From contig JANQPM010000003.1 of NCBI GenBank assembly GCA_028289465.1, positions 1-64,000 of the forward strand: a stretch of 64,000 nt of DNA, read 5' to 3'. Shown here in pieces: positions 1 to 10,345 of this stretch. Origin of the DNA: Lysobacterales bacterium (GTDB lineage Bacteria > Pseudomonadota > Gammaproteobacteria > Xanthomonadales > SZUA-36). Within the stretch, counting starts at the first letter, position 1; each line of letters opens with the position of its first letter. The notes under the pieces are model-generated. The model did no database searches, was not told the DNA's origin, and saw only the letters and a list, made by a program, of their open reading frames with translations. A program made the translations under genes and the position numbers.

Positions 1-1216
1 AAATATCGGTCACGACCAGCACATCCGCGGTCGACAGGACCTGCGCAAAGTCGTCGAAAAGATCCTGGGTTCGGCTGTAGCGGTGCGGCTGGAACACCAG
101 CACGACGCGCCGCTCGGGCCAGCCGCCGCGGGCCGCTTCCAGCGTTGCCTGAATTTCGGATGGATGGTGGCCGTAGTCTTCCATCACCAGCGCATCGCCG
201 TCGGCGACGGGTAACGTCGCCACCGGCGCAAACCGCCGGCCAATGCCGCCGAATTCGCTCAGCGCCCGTTGAACCGCCTGCACATCGACACCCAGTTCGT
301 AGGCCACCGCGATCGCGCCCAGCGCATTGCGGACATTGTGAACGCCCGGCAGGTTCAAGGTGACCGCACAAGCTTCGGACTGGCCCGGAAGGTGCAGCAG
401 AAAATGCATTTTCAAGCCGTCCTGGCGAATGTCGGATGCGCGCACGTCCGCTTCCTCTGACAGGCCGTAGGTAATCATCGGCCGGCTGAGTTCGGGCAGC
501 AGCCGGGCGACTTCGGCATCATCCATACAGGCAACCACCAGACCGTAAAACGGCAGATGGTGGGTAAAGTCCAGAAATGCGCGGCGCAGACTCGAGAAGC
601 TGTTGTCGTAGGCTTCCAGGTGGTCGCGGTCGATATTGGTAATGACTGCCATGGTCGGCTGCAGCAGCAGAAAGGAACCGTCGCTCTCGTCCGCTTCGGC
701 GACCAGATATTCGCCTTCGCCGAGCCGGGCATGCGCGCCGTAGGTATTCAGCAGACCACCGATTACAAAAGTCGGATCCAGCCCGCCTTCGGCCAGCAGG
801 CTGGCTGCCAGACTGGTCGTGGTGGTTTTGCCATGCGTCCCGGCAACCGCAATGCCCTGGCGAAAGCGCATCAGCTCACCGAGCATCTCGGCGCGCGGTA
901 CCAGCGGAATGCGACGTTCCCGCGCAGCGGCGACTTCGGCGTTGTCGTCGTCGATCGCGCTGGAGACCACCAGCACGTCCGCCGCGGCCACATGGCTCTC
1001 GTCGTGGCCGATCATGATTTTAGCGCCGAGCTCGCTCAGCCGCTCGGTGGCGGCGGAAGCGCGAATATCGGAGCCGGTAACTTCATAGCCCTGGTTAAGC
1101 AGCACTTCGGCAATACCGCTCATGCCGGCGCCGCCGACGCCGACGAAATGCACCCGGTTTATCCGGTGCATCTGGCGCCGCTTCGACGGCCGGGCCTTTT
1201 TCTGTGACAGCGTCAT
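1..1216 (-). CDS. murC: UDP-N-acetylmuramate--L-alanine ligase, 3' end cut by window
   Basis: MurC joins L-alanine to UDP-MurNAc, the first amino-acid step of the peptidoglycan stem peptide, in the cytoplasm. About 405 codons are visible; the C-terminal part lies beyond base 1. The nucleotide-binding GVGGAGM motif is at residues 26-32 and the ATP-binding GTHGKT loop at 126-131, followed by the Mur ligase central domain ([18 protein letters not shown]) and part of the C-terminal domain ([10 protein letters not shown]). The ATG at 1216 shares one base with the murG stop (TGATG), so it is translationally coupled as the last visible gene of the cluster. Family assignment is firm; only completeness is unknown. 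Confidence 0.95.
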   Translation of the reverse strand, partial: MTLSQKKARPSKRRQMHRINRVHFVGVGGAGMSGIAEVLLNQGYEVTGSDIRASAATERLSELGAKIMIGHDESHVAAADVLVVSSAIDDDNAEVAAARERRIPLVPRAEMLGELMRFRQGIAVAGTHGKTTTTSLAASLLAEGGLDPTFVIGGLLNTYGAHARLGEGEYLVAEADESDGSFLLLQPTMAVITNIDRDHLEAYDNSFSSLRRAFLDFTHHLPFYGLVVACMDDAEVARLLPELSRPMITYGLSEEADVRASDIRQDGLKMHFLLHLPGQSEACAVTLNLPGVHNVRNALGAIAVAYELGVDVQAVQRALSEFGGIGRRFAPVATLPVADGDALVMEDYGHHPSEIQATLEAARGGWPERRVVLVFQPHRYSRTQDLFDDFAQVLSTADVLVVTDI

Positions 1217-2301
1217 CAGGAAACCAGCCCCAGACAGTAGTCCGCAACTTCGTCGGCAGCGCGATAGAAAGCCCGGCCGCGGGCCGCGTTGGCCATCTGC
1301 GCGAGACGCTCCCGGCTGCCGCATAACGCACTCAGCACCTGACTGAGCCGGGCCGGGGTCAAACCCTGCTCGGGCAGAATCTGCGCCGCGTTCACCTCGC
1401 TCAGATATTCGGCATTGCGCGTCTGGTGGTCGTCGACCGCGGCCGGAAACGGAACAAACAGGGCCGGAAGACCGGCAGCCGCCAGTTCGGAAACGGTCGA
1501 CGCGCCGGCCCGGCAGACCACCAGATCGGCCCAGGCGTAGGCGCCTGCCATGTCGCGGATAAATTCGGTGACTTCGGCGTCGAACCGGTATTGCTGGTAG
1601 CGCTGGCGGGTATTTTCAACCTGCCCGCGCCCGGCTTGATGCCGAATACGCGGCGCTTCGTCCAGGGTCATCATCGCGATGGCCTCGGGCAACAGCCGGT
1701 TTAGGGCCCGGGCGCCCTGGCTGCCGCCGAAGATCAGTATCCGTGCCGGCCCCTCGCGACGCCGGTAGCGTTCGTCCGGTGCGGCGATCTGCGCAATCGC
1801 GGAGCGAACGGGATTGCCCACGGCCTGTACCTTGCGCCGGCTGCGGAAGCTGTTCGGAAAGCCCTCGAAAATGCGGCGCGCAAAACGCGCCAGCAAACGA
1901 TTGGTCATACCCGGCACGCGGTTTTGTTCGTGCACCAGCAGCGGTACGCCGCTGACCCAGGCCGCGAGGCCGCCCGGGGCGGCAGCATAGCCGCCCATGC
2001 TCAGCACCGCATCCGGCCGGTGCGCGCGCAACACACGGCGCGCTTCCCATACCGCTTTCAGGACCAGAAACGGCGCCTTCAGCCAACCCTTCAGGCCTTT
2101 GCCCCTGACGCCCTGCATGTTCAGGGTATCCAGCGCAATGCCATGCTCTGGTACCAGGGTATTTTCCAGTCCTCGCCGGGCGCCCAGCCAGGACACCTCG
2201 GCGCCTCTTGTCTTCAGCCGCTCGGCTACCGCCAGACCCGGGAAAATGTGCCCGCCGGTGCCGCCGGCCATGATGATGATATGTGGGTTTCTATGGTTCA
2301 T
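1216..2301 (-). CDS. murG: UDP-GlcNAc--lipid I N-acetylglucosaminyltransferase
   Basis: MurG adds GlcNAc from UDP-GlcNAc to lipid I to make lipid II on the inner face of the cytoplasmic membrane. The 361-residue protein has the N-terminal glycine loop GGTGGH at residues 13-18 and the second glycine-rich loop GGSQGA at the start of the C-terminal Rossmann domain, a GT-B fold arrangement. The frame stays open far upstream into ftsW, but family N-termini and the position 8 bp after the ftsW stop favour the ATG at 2301. Its stop overlaps the murC start by one base. Confidence 0.96.
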   Translation of the reverse strand: MNHRNPHIIIMAGGTGGHIFPGLAVAERLKTRGAEVSWLGARRGLENTLVPEHGIALDTLNMQGVRGKGLKGWLKAPFLVLKAVWEARRVLRAHRPDAVLSMGGYAAAPGGLAAWVSGVPLLVHEQNRVPGMTNRLLARFARRIFEGFPNSFRSRRKVQAVGNPVRSAIAQIAAPDERYRRREGPARILIFGGSQGARALNRLLPEAIAMMTLDEAPRIRHQAGRGQVENTRQRYQQYRFDAEVTEFIRDMAGAYAWADLVVCRAGASTVSELAAAGLPALFVPFPAAVDDHQTRNAEYLSEVNAAQILPEQGLTPARLSQVLSALCGSRERLAQMANAARGRAFYRAADEVADYCLGLVS

Positions 2302-2309
2302 GCGATGCC

Positions 2310-3494
2310 TCAGTTCACCGCATACCGCGGGCGCCGGCGCCGGGCCGGTTCCACCGAACGATCCAATTCGTACTTGATGCGCACGACGATCGCGAGCGCA
2401 ACACAGGTCATCAGAATACTGCTGCCGCCGGAGCTGATCAGCGGCAGCGTCAGGCCCTTGGTCGGCAGCACGCCCATGTTGACGCCGATACTGATCAGCG
2501 CCTGCAAACCCAGCCATAGTCCGATGCCATAGGCCAGATAGCCAGCAAAATGACGGTCGCGCCGCAGCGCACTCAGGCCGATCAGCAATATCCGGCCGAC
2601 CAGCAGCGCGAACAGGAACAGCACCAGGACCACGCCGATCAGGCCAAGTTCTTCGGCCAGTACCGCAAAAATAAAATCGGTATGCGCTTCGGGCAGATAG
2701 AACAGTTTCTGAATGCTTGCACCCAGACCTACGCCGAACAGCTCGCCACGACCGATCGCAATCAGTGCCTGGGTCAGTTGAAAACCGCTGTTGAAGGGGT
2801 CTTCCCACGGGTTCATGAAACTGACGATGCGGCGCAGCCGGTAAGGTTCCATCGCGGCCAGTGCAAACGCCGGCGAGGCCAGCACCGCCAGGACCGCGAT
2901 ATGCCGCCAGGCCGCGCCGGCCAGCCAGATCATGCCGCCGATCACCGCGGTAATCACCACCGCGCTGCCGAGGTCAGGCTGCAGCAGCAGCACTGCGGTG
3001 TACAGGCCGGCGATTAACAATGGTTTCAAAGTATCGAAGAAGCGCACCCGTACGCCGTCGGCCTTGCCGACCAGGTAGCCGGCCATATAGATGATGATCG
3101 CGAGCTTGGCCACCTCGACCACCTGAAAGGTTGCAACTCCGAGATTGATCCACCGCGTACTGCCGTTCACGGTGTGGCCGATGCCGGGCACGAAGACCAG
3201 GCACAGCAACAGCAGCCCGAGCCATACCATGGTCCGGCTGATGCGGTTCAGAAACTGCACCGGGATCGCGAAAAAGGCCGTGGCCAGCACCAGACCGAGG
3301 GATAAGAACATCAGGTGGCGTACCAGGTAGTGAAACGGGCTGGCGCCGTGTTCTTCGGCAATCGCAATCGACGACGAACCGACCATCACAACGCCGAGGG
3401 CCGCCAGCAAAACGACCGGTACCAGCAGCCACGGGTCCAGACCGGTCTGTTTTTTGGTCTGGCCGAAACGATAGGCTTGCTTGCTGCGTTCCAT
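2310..3494 (-). CDS. ftsW: Septal peptidoglycan glycosyltransferase FtsW
   Basis: FtsW is the SEDS-family polymerase that works with PBP3/FtsI at the division septum, using lipid II. The 394-residue protein is almost entirely hydrophobic helices with the SEDS signatures: a GSTRWI motif in the first half, NPWEDPFNSGFQ in the large periplasmic loop, and a GLTLPLISSGGSS segment near the C-terminus. It starts 6 bp after the mraY stop. In the usual gammaproteobacterial order murD lies between mraY and ftsW; here there is no room for it. Confidence 0.96.
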   Translation of the reverse strand: MERSKQAYRFGQTKKQTGLDPWLLVPVVLLAALGVVMVGSSSIAIAEEHGASPFHYLVRHLMFLSLGLVLATAFFAIPVQFLNRISRTMVWLGLLLLCLVFVPGIGHTVNGSTRWINLGVATFQVVEVAKLAIIIYMAGYLVGKADGVRVRFFDTLKPLLIAGLYTAVLLLQPDLGSAVVITAVIGGMIWLAGAAWRHIAVLAVLASPAFALAAMEPYRLRRIVSFMNPWEDPFNSGFQLTQALIAIGRGELFGVGLGASIQKLFYLPEAHTDFIFAVLAEELGLIGVVLVLFLFALLVGRILLIGLSALRRDRHFAGYLAYGIGLWLGLQALISIGVNMGVLPTKGLTLPLISSGGSSILMTCVALAIVVRIKYELDRSVEPARRRRPRYAVN

Positions 3495-3500
3495 CTTCGT

Positions 3501-4589
3501 CTACCGAATCTTCAGGGTCGCCAGACCGATCAGGACCAGGATCACCGAAATAATCCAGAAGCGCACGATTACACGCGGTTCCGGCCAGCCTTTCAGTTCG
3601 AAATGATGATGAATCGGCGCCATTCGGAAAATGCGCTTGCCGGTCAGCTTGAACGACGCGACCTGCAAAATCACCGACACCGTTTCGACCACGAACACCC
3701 CGGCCATGATCGCGAACGCCAGCTCCTGGCGCACGACGACTGCGATCACGCCCAGCGCGGCACCGACCGCCAATGCGCCGATATCGCCCATGAAAACCAT
3801 TGCCGGATAAGTGTTGAACCACAGAAACCCGAGTCCGGCTCCGGCCAGCGCCCCGCAGAAAATCGCCAGTTCGCCGGCGCCGGCAACGAACGGAATGCCG
3901 AGATAATCGCTGAATACTGCATGGCCCGCCGCGTACGCAAAGATACCGAGCGCGCCGGCGATCAATACCGTCGGCATAATGGCCAGGCCGTCGAGGCCAT
4001 CAGTCAGGTTTACCGCGTTGCTGCTGCCGACGATCATGAAATAGGTGACGAAAATAAAACCGAACACACCCAGCGGAATGGCAACATCTTTGAAGAACGG
4101 CACAATCAATGTGGTTTCCACCGCGGTCTGCGCGGTTTTAAACAGGAAGACCGCCGCCGCGAGCCCGATCAGGGATTGGCCCAAGTACTTCCAGCGCGCC
4201 GGCAGGCCGCGGCTGTCGTGCAGCGCCAGCTTGCGATAGTCGTCCAGCCAGCCGATAAAACCGAACGCAAGCGTGACCAGGGCCACCGTCCACACATAGC
4301 GGTTGCTCAATTCGCTCCACAGCAGCGTGGACACGATGACCGCAAACAGAATCAACACGCCGCCCATGGTCGGTGTTCCGGCTTTCGCCAGATGGCTTTC
4401 CGGTCCGTCGTCCCGGATCGGCTGGCCGCGCCGCTGCGCCATCGACAGGCGTTTGATAAATGCCGGACCAAACAGCAGCGACAGCGCCAGTGCCGTCAGC
4501 GCGGCCAGAATGGTTCGCAGCGTAATATACCCAAACACGCTGAAACCGGAGTTCCAGTCGCTAAGCCATTCGGTCAGCCACAGCAGCAT
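3501..4589 (-). CDS. mraY: Phospho-N-acetylmuramoyl-pentapeptide-transferase
   Basis: MraY transfers phospho-MurNAc-pentapeptide to undecaprenyl phosphate to form lipid I at the cytoplasmic membrane. The 362-residue polytopic protein shows the family motifs: adjacent aspartates D116-D117 in [17 protein letters not shown] at about 194-202, and the [11 protein letters not shown] loop near residue 324. The length is within a few residues of the usual 360. Its ATG shares one base with the murF stop (TGATG). Confidence 0.97.
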   Translation of the reverse strand: MLLWLTEWLSDWNSGFSVFGYITLRTILAALTALALSLLFGPAFIKRLSMAQRRGQPIRDDGPESHLAKAGTPTMGGVLILFAVIVSTLLWSELSNRYVWTVALVTLAFGFIGWLDDYRKLALHDSRGLPARWKYLGQSLIGLAAAVFLFKTAQTAVETTLIVPFFKDVAIPLGVFGFIFVTYFMIVGSSNAVNLTDGLDGLAIMPTVLIAGALGIFAYAAGHAVFSDYLGIPFVAGAGELAIFCGALAGAGLGFLWFNTYPAMVFMGDIGALAVGAALGVIAVVVRQELAFAIMAGVFVVETVSVILQVASFKLTGKRIFRMAPIHHHFELKGWPEPRVIVRFWIISVILVLIGLATLKIR

Positions 4590-5941
4590 CAGACTGCCTC
4601 CCGGCGCACTTCGGGCGCCAGCAGTGCTTCGACGATATCTTCCATCCCGGCCGAGCGCGAACCTTTGACCAGGCAGGTGATCTGCGCACCGATATCGGCC
4701 AGCAGCGCGTCGATCAGCGCCTGTTTGCTGTCGAAATGCCGCGCACCATGGCCGAACGCATCGACCGCTTCGGTGCTCAACGGACCGACCGCATACAGGC
4801 GTTTCACGCCGAGGCTGGCGGCCGCACCGCCCATCTCGGCATGCAGCTTGCGCGCATCGGGCCCGAGCTCCGCCATATCGCCCAGCACCAGCCAGGCCGG
4901 CGTGCTCTGCTCGGCCAGAACTTGAATGCCGGCATAGAGCGAGGCCGGATTCGCGTTGTAGGTATCGTCGATCACGGTCCAGCCGCCGGCCGAGACAATC
5001 GCGTTCAAGCGGCCCGGCACCGGCCGCACCGCCTCTAATCCCTGTTGAATATCCTGCATCGGTATACCCAGTGCACGGGCGGCAGCGGCAGCGGCCAGCG
5101 CATTCATTCGGTTATGTGCGCCGGGCAAGGGCAATGTCACCTCGATCCGCTCTTCGCCGTGCTCGATAACCAGCCGACCGCTGCGGCCGTCATATCCTCT
5201 GATGTCAGCCTGCTCGGCAAAGCCGAAAACCAGGCGCCGCGCGGCGCCCGATTGCCGGCACCACTGCTCGTTCCAAGACTGGTCACCGTTAATAATCGCC
5301 CAGCCGTCTTCGCCCAGCGCTTCGAATAACTCGCCCTTGGCCTCGGCAACGCCGTCCAGACTGCCGAAACCCTCCAGGTGGGCCGGTCCGGCATTGTTGA
5401 CCAGGCCGATCGACGGCTGGCAGATGTCGGCCAGATAGCGAATATCGCCGGCCCGGCTCGCGCCGAGCTCGAGTACTGCATAGTCATGCGCCGATGACAG
5501 CGAGAACAGCGTCAGCGGCAGTCCCAGTTCGTTGTTGTAATTGCCCTCGGTGGCCCGCACCCGGTGGCGGAGCGACAAAATGCTGCCGAGCATTTCCTTG
5601 ACCGTGGTTTTACCGTTGCTGCCGGTAATCCCGATCACCGTGGCCGGGCATTGCCGGCGCCAGTGCGCTGCCAGCCGACCCAGCGCCTGCTGCACATCGT
5701 CGACCACGATCTGACTGGCATCGTCGTCCTGCGCCGCTGAGACCAGCACCGCCGCCGCGCCTTGCGATCGGGCCGCCGGCACAAAGCGGTGCCCGTCCAC
5801 CCGCGACCCGCCAAGCGCGGCAAACAGATTGCCGGGCTCAACCCGGCGCGAGTCGATGGCCACACCTTGTATCTCGCAGTCCGGCCCGCTGAGCCGGCCG
5901 CCGCAGATATTTGCGCATTCGGAAGCCAGAAGCTTGATCAT
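4589..5941 (-). CDS. murF: UDP-MurNAc-tripeptide--D-Ala-D-Ala ligase
   Basis: MurF adds D-Ala-D-Ala to the UDP-MurNAc tripeptide, completing the pentapeptide precursor in the cytoplasm. The 450-residue protein has the three Mur-ligase domains, with the ATP-binding [10 protein letters not shown] loop at about residues 103-112 and the central [10 protein letters not shown] and [10 protein letters not shown] segments typical of MurF. Its start overlaps the murE stop by four bases (ATGA) and its stop overlaps the mraY start by one. Confidence 0.96.
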   Translation of the reverse strand: MIKLLASECANICGGRLSGPDCEIQGVAIDSRRVEPGNLFAALGGSRVDGHRFVPAARSQGAAAVLVSAAQDDDASQIVVDDVQQALGRLAAHWRRQCPATVIGITGSNGKTTVKEMLGSILSLRHRVRATEGNYNNELGLPLTLFSLSSAHDYAVLELGASRAGDIRYLADICQPSIGLVNNAGPAHLEGFGSLDGVAEAKGELFEALGEDGWAIINGDQSWNEQWCRQSGAARRLVFGFAEQADIRGYDGRSGRLVIEHGEERIEVTLPLPGAHNRMNALAAAAAARALGIPMQDIQQGLEAVRPVPGRLNAIVSAGGWTVIDDTYNANPASLYAGIQVLAEQSTPAWLVLGDMAELGPDARKLHAEMGGAAASLGVKRLYAVGPLSTEAVDAFGHGARHFDSKQALIDALLADIGAQITCLVKGSRSAGMEDIVEALLAPEVRREAV

Positions 5942-7419
5942 GCCGCCACCCCCAGCGCCAGCCTGGCTTCCAGTTCGTCATTGAACGGCATAATATTGCC
6001 GTCGATTTCCTGATAATTTTCATGGCCCTTACCGGCAATCAGTACCACGTCGCGGTCGGTTGCGCCGGCGATGGCCCAGCGAATCGCATTGCCCCGGTCG
6101 GCTTCCACATGAAACGCTTCGCCGGTCATACCGCCGACCACATCGGTAATGATGTCGACGCTGTTTTCGCTGCGCGGGTTGTCGCTGGTCACGACCACAT
6201 AGTCGGCCATCGCCTCGGCAATCGCGCCCATTTCCGGCCGCTTGCCCCGGTCACGGTCGCCGCCGCAGCCGAATACGCAGATCAGCCGGCCCTGGGTATG
6301 GCCTCTGAGCGCTTTCAGCACCTGCTCTAACGCATCGGGGGTATGCGCATAGTCGACCACTACCAGCGGGCTTTCTTCTTCGCCGCCGAGCCTGACCATA
6401 CGCCCGGGTACCGGCTGCATCAGTTCCAGTTGCGCACTCAGACGGGGAAACGGCACGCCCAGCGCACCCAGCGCGCCGGCGCAGGACAGCAGGTTCTGTA
6501 CATTGAACGCGCCGAGCAGCGGGCTGCGAATCTCGCTTCGGCCCCACGGGCTGTGCAGATGGAAATGCAGGCCGCCGATATCTGTGGAAACCACCTGTCC
6601 GTAAAGATCGGCCGACGGATTTTCCAGACTGTAGCTCAACACCTGCATGGAGGATGCAAATTCGCCGATCCATTCGCGGCCGACGGGATCGTCCGCATTG
6701 ATTACCGCGAAGGTCGGCAGGAATTCTTCAAACAGCCGCTTTTTGGCGGCCATATAGCTGGCCATATCGCCGTGGTAGTCCAGATGGTCGCGACTCAGGT
6801 TGGTGAAGATACCGACATCGAACTTGGCCATATCGCAGCGGCCTTGCTCCAGCGCATGCGATGAGACCTCCATGGCGACCAGTTCCTGCGATTGCCGGCG
6901 CAGGCCGGCCAGCATGGCTTGCAGGCTCAGCGCGTCCGGCGTGGTGCGCTCGCTCTCGATCAGCGAATGCACCGGACCGGCGCCGATGGTCCCGATAAAG
7001 CCGGCGTTGCCATGGTGGTTATGCCACGCCTGGGCAACGAAATGGGCCGTGGAAGTCTTGCCGTTGGTGCCGGTGACGCCGACCAGCAGCATATCTTCTG
7101 ACGGCGCGCCGTAGTACATGGAACCCAGTTCACCGAGCCGTTTTGCAAGACCGGGTGCCGCGATCACCGGCACCTGGTCTATACCGTGGTCTGCCGGCAC
7201 TGCTACCTGTTGCGGGTCAAACGCAATGGCCGAAGCGCCGCGCGCAACCGCATCGGCGGCGAAGCGCAGGCCGTGGAATTGTGCGCCGCCGAGCGCTATG
7301 AACAGCCCGCCCGGCTGCATGCGGCGGGAGTCCAGGCAAAGCCCGGTAATATCGGTCTCCGGCAGATCGGCGTCACCCGCCCATTGGCCCAGCAATTCGT
7401 TTAAGGTCCATCGGCACAT
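5938..7419 (-). CDS. murE: UDP-MurNAc-L-Ala-Glu--meso-diaminopimelate ligase
   Basis: MurE adds the third stem-peptide residue to the nucleotide precursor. The 493-residue protein has the ATP loop GVTGTNGKT at about 114-122. In its C-terminal third it has the motif DNPRSEN; the DNPR signature marks meso-diaminopimelate-specific enzymes as opposed to lysine-specific ones. A TTG lies six bases upstream in frame, but a GGAGG at 7428-7432 is 8 bases from the ATG at 7419, so that ATG is preferred. The stop overlaps murF by four bases. Confidence 0.96.
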   Translation of the reverse strand: MCRWTLNELLGQWAGDADLPETDITGLCLDSRRMQPGGLFIALGGAQFHGLRFAADAVARGASAIAFDPQQVAVPADHGIDQVPVIAAPGLAKRLGELGSMYYGAPSEDMLLVGVTGTNGKTSTAHFVAQAWHNHHGNAGFIGTIGAGPVHSLIESERTTPDALSLQAMLAGLRRQSQELVAMEVSSHALEQGRCDMAKFDVGIFTNLSRDHLDYHGDMASYMAAKKRLFEEFLPTFAVINADDPVGREWIGEFASSMQVLSYSLENPSADLYGQVVSTDIGGLHFHLHSPWGRSEIRSPLLGAFNVQNLLSCAGALGALGVPFPRLSAQLELMQPVPGRMVRLGGEEESPLVVVDYAHTPDALEQVLKALRGHTQGRLICVFGCGGDRDRGKRPEMGAIAEAMADYVVVTSDNPRSENSVDIITDVVGGMTGEAFHVEADRGNAIRWAIAGATDRDVVLIAGKGHENYQEIDGNIMPFNDELEARLALGVAA

Positions 7420-7421
7420 GG

Positions 7422-9122
7422 TCAATCCTCCGGCCTTAAATTGTGGGCCAGCGACCCTTGATAATCATCAGGAGGAATGTCCAGCAGCCGCAACGCGCTG
7501 CTGATGACTCTGGAAAACAATGGTGCTGCCACCAGTCCGCCATAATAGGCTTCGCCGTTGGGATCGTTGATGACCACCACACAGACCAGTTCCGGATCGC
7601 TGGCCGGCGCATAACCGGCGAAACTGGAGACATAGCGATTGTCGTATCCGGCTGCAGACGCTTTACGGGAGGTGCCGGTTTTTCCAGCGACCCGGTAGTT
7701 GGCCACCCGCGCTCGCTTGCCGGTACCCTCGGGGCCAGGCACGGTTTCCAGCATACGCTTCACCTGGCGGGCGATGGTTGGATCGATCACCGACATCGCC
7801 GGGTTGGCCGCACCCTTGACGAAGGTCGGCTGATGCAGACGGCCGTTATTGGCCAGCGCGGCATAGGCCTGCGCCAGTTGCAGCGGCGTCACGGACAGGC
7901 CGTAGCCGTAAGACAGCGTCGCCTGCTCCAGCACCCGCCAGCGCTGATGGTCGCGCAGCACGCCGGCGGATTCGCCCGGAAAACCGGTGCCGGTGACTTT
8001 ACCGAAACCGAAGCGCCGGTAAGTACCCCACAGGTGTTCTGCGTCCAGCGACAGTGCGATCTTGGTCGCACCGACATTGCTGGACTTGGTGATCACGCCG
8101 GTCACGTCCAGCAGGCCGTAGTTATGGGTATCGGTCACGATGTGGCCGGATACCGGCAATGTGCCCGGCGCGGTATCGACCGGCGTATTCGGGCGATATT
8201 GACCGCTTTCCAGCCCGGCGGCGACGACAAAGGCCTTCATCACCGAGCCCGGTTCAATCACATCGGTGATGGCCCGGTTTCGCAATGCATCGGTGCTGCC
8301 TTTGACCTGCTGGTTCGGGTTGTATCCCGGCTGGTTCGCAATCGCCAGTACCTCGCCGGTTTTTACGTGCAGCAATACCACTGAGCCGGAACGGGCCTGA
8401 TGCTCAAGCATGGTGCGTTTTAATTCGCGATAAGCCAGATACTGCAAGCGCCGGTCAATGGTCAGTTCCAGTTGCCGGCCCGGTTTTGCTTCCTGCAGCA
8501 GCTCGACGTCCTCGACCACCCTGCCGAGCCGGTCTTTGATCACCCGCTTGCGCCCGGGCACGCCCTGCAGCCAGTCGTTAAACGACAATTCCAGGCCTTC
8601 CTGTCCAAGATCGTCCACATTGGTGAAACCCAGCACATGGGCGCTGGCCTCGCCGGTGGGGTAAAAGCGCTGGTACTCGCGCTGCAGAAAGACACCGGGG
8701 AATTCCAGGGCTCGAATACGCTCGGCCTGCTCCGGTCTCAGGCGCCGTTTCAGCCAGACGAATTCCTTTTGCGAGCGCTGGGTCAGCTTGCGTTCGATCA
8801 CGCCGGAATCTTCGCCGACGATGCCGGCCAGCGGCGGAATGTTTTCCGGCGTTTGCAACAGTTCGCCCGGATGCACCCAGACCGACTCCACCGGCGTGCT
8901 GACCGCCAGCGGTTCGCCGTTGCGGTCCACGATCGGCCCGCGCATGGTCGGAATTTCCACTACCCGCAAATGCCGGGCTTCGCCCTGGTTTTGCAGAAAA
9001 TCCGTGTCCAGCACCTGCAAGTGGATAGCCCGCGCGACCAATGCGAAACCGCATAGCAGCATCACCGCCAGCAACGCGAACAGGCGCCTTCTGACCACAG
9101 GGTATGTCTCGCTATCGCTCAC
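7422..9122 (-). CDS. ftsI: Septal transpeptidase, penicillin-binding protein 3
   Basis: FtsI (PBP3) crosslinks septal peptidoglycan in the periplasm, in partnership with FtsW. The 566-residue protein has a short cytoplasmic head, one membrane helix (about residues 13-32), a pedestal domain beginning with the RGPIVDRNGEPLA motif, and a transpeptidase domain with active-site S293-x-x-K296 (GSVMK), SSN at 347-349 and KTG at 481-483. It starts with GTG inside the last codons of ftsL (11-base overlap), which suggests coupled translation. Confidence 0.96.
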   Translation of the reverse strand: MSDSETYPVVRRRLFALLAVMLLCGFALVARAIHLQVLDTDFLQNQGEARHLRVVEIPTMRGPIVDRNGEPLAVSTPVESVWVHPGELLQTPENIPPLAGIVGEDSGVIERKLTQRSQKEFVWLKRRLRPEQAERIRALEFPGVFLQREYQRFYPTGEASAHVLGFTNVDDLGQEGLELSFNDWLQGVPGRKRVIKDRLGRVVEDVELLQEAKPGRQLELTIDRRLQYLAYRELKRTMLEHQARSGSVVLLHVKTGEVLAIANQPGYNPNQQVKGSTDALRNRAITDVIEPGSVMKAFVVAAGLESGQYRPNTPVDTAPGTLPVSGHIVTDTHNYGLLDVTGVITKSSNVGATKIALSLDAEHLWGTYRRFGFGKVTGTGFPGESAGVLRDHQRWRVLEQATLSYGYGLSVTPLQLAQAYAALANNGRLHQPTFVKGAANPAMSVIDPTIARQVKRMLETVPGPEGTGKRARVANYRVAGKTGTSRKASAAGYDNRYVSSFAGYAPASDPELVCVVVINDPNGEAYYGGLVAAPLFSRVISSALRLLDIPPDDYQGSLAHNLRPED

Positions 9123-9384
9123 GTTGAATCACCAGCAACTCCACGGTTTCCGGTGCAACCATATCCAGTTGCTCCCGCGCAATTTTTTCAATGCGGCTGG
9201 CATCGGCAAACGTTGCCTGCTCCAGCCACAGCCGAGTCCACTCGGTATTGGCCTCGTCACGAACCTTGGCCAACTGTTCCAGTTCCAGAAACAGCAGGCG
9301 TGCCTGATAGCGGGTTTGCACCACCCATAGCGCGCTGGCAACAACCGCGGCCAGCAGCAGCAGCGCCATGACCCGCCGGGTCAC
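9112..9384 (-). CDS. ftsL: Cell division protein FtsL
   Basis: This small bitopic division protein would form the FtsL-FtsB-FtsQ regulatory complex at the septum. The 90-residue product has an N-terminal membrane helix (about residues 5-22), followed by a heptad-like periplasmic stretch rich in Leu, Glu and Arg that reads as a leucine-zipper coiled coil. The sequence is weakly conserved in this family; identification rests on size, topology and position between rsmH and ftsI. It starts at a GTG overlapping the rsmH stop (GTGA). Confidence 0.9.
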   Translation of the reverse strand: MTRRVMALLLLAAVVASALWVVQTRYQARLLFLELEQLAKVRDEANTEWTRLWLEQATFADASRIEKIAREQLDMVAPETVELLVIQRER

Positions 9385-10316
9385 TGGCCGAGCCGCTCCG
9401 CAACGCGAAGTACCGCGCTGCGGGCTCTTGGATTCCGTGCAGTTTCAGTAGCGGAGGAGCGTTGAGCTTTACCGACAAGCCGGAGCACTGCCCGGGCAGC
9501 TTGTGCCGCGGGCAGCTTCCGGGAAACCGGACCGGGGCGTGCGGATTCTCTCAATGTCCGCTTCACCAGGCGGTCTTCCAGCGAATGAAAACTGATCACA
9601 GCCAGTCTCCCTTGAGGTCGCAGGTGCCGGATCGCCGCCTCCAGCCCGGTGGCCAGTTCGGCCAGCTCATTATTAATATGTATACGTATCGCTTGAAAGC
9701 TCTTGGTCGCCGGATGTTTTTTATCCTGTCGGCGCCCCAGTACGGACTGAATTAACCCGGCCAATTGCCGAGTGGTACTGATGGCTTGTTGCCGCCGGCT
9801 AGTCACGATCTTTCTCGCGATTCTGCGCGCTTGGCGCTCCTCTCCGTACTCCCTTAACACACGGGCTATCTCTTGTTCTGACGCATCGGCCAGCCATTGG
9901 GCTGCCGAAACGCCGTGTGTCGGGTCCATCCGCATGTCCAGCGGTCCATCGGCTCGAAAGCTGAATCCTCGCCGGGAATTGTCGAGCTGCGGAGACGATA
10001 CGCCCAGGTCGAGCAATATGCCGTCAAGTCCGTCAACTCTCCAATCCTTTGCCATGCGGTCCAAATCCGCAAAACTGCCCTGGCCGATGCTGAACCGCAC
10101 ATCTTCGGCGGCCAACTGTTGTCCGGTCGCTACCGCAGCCGGATCTTTGTCCAAGGCAATCAAGCGTCCTTGCTGTTTCAGTCCGGCCAATATGGCCCGA
10201 CTGTGTCCGCCTCTGCCGAAGGTTCCGTCGAAATACGTTCCGTCGGCTTTGATATCCAAAGCCTCGATTGCTTCTGCAAGCAATACCGGCACATGTTCTT
10301 CTGATCCGGCCACCAT
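9381..10316 (-). CDS. rsmH: 16S rRNA (cytosine-1402-N4)-methyltransferase
   Basis: RsmH (MraW) methylates N4 of C1402 in the 16S rRNA decoding centre using S-adenosylmethionine. The 311-residue protein starts EEHVPVLLAEAIEAL and has the SAM-binding motif FDGTFGRGGHSR at about residues 29-40, then DKDPAA and LDLGVSSPQLD. The frame is open upstream into mraZ, but the ATG at 10316 fits family N-termini and length. It is the second gene of the dcw cluster. RsmH acts on the same nucleotide as RsmI, whose gene lies about 1.7 kb away. Confidence 0.95.
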   Translation of the reverse strand: MVAGSEEHVPVLLAEAIEALDIKADGTYFDGTFGRGGHSRAILAGLKQQGRLIALDKDPAAVATGQQLAAEDVRFSIGQGSFADLDRMAKDWRVDGLDGILLDLGVSSPQLDNSRRGFSFRADGPLDMRMDPTHGVSAAQWLADASEQEIARVLREYGEERQARRIARKIVTSRRQQAISTTRQLAGLIQSVLGRRQDKKHPATKSFQAIRIHINNELAELATGLEAAIRHLRPQGRLAVISFHSLEDRLVKRTLRESARPGPVSRKLPAAQAARAVLRLVGKAQRSSATETARNPRARSAVLRVAERLGQ

Positions 10317-10345
10317 CGTCCCGCTACGCGGGCTGGCCGGGGGGC

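Noticed and set aside
3315-4925. Long plus-strand frame opposite mraY and ftsW
   Set aside because: A high-GC shadow frame of Arg/Gln/Ala-rich low-quality sequence opposite two genes of strong identity.
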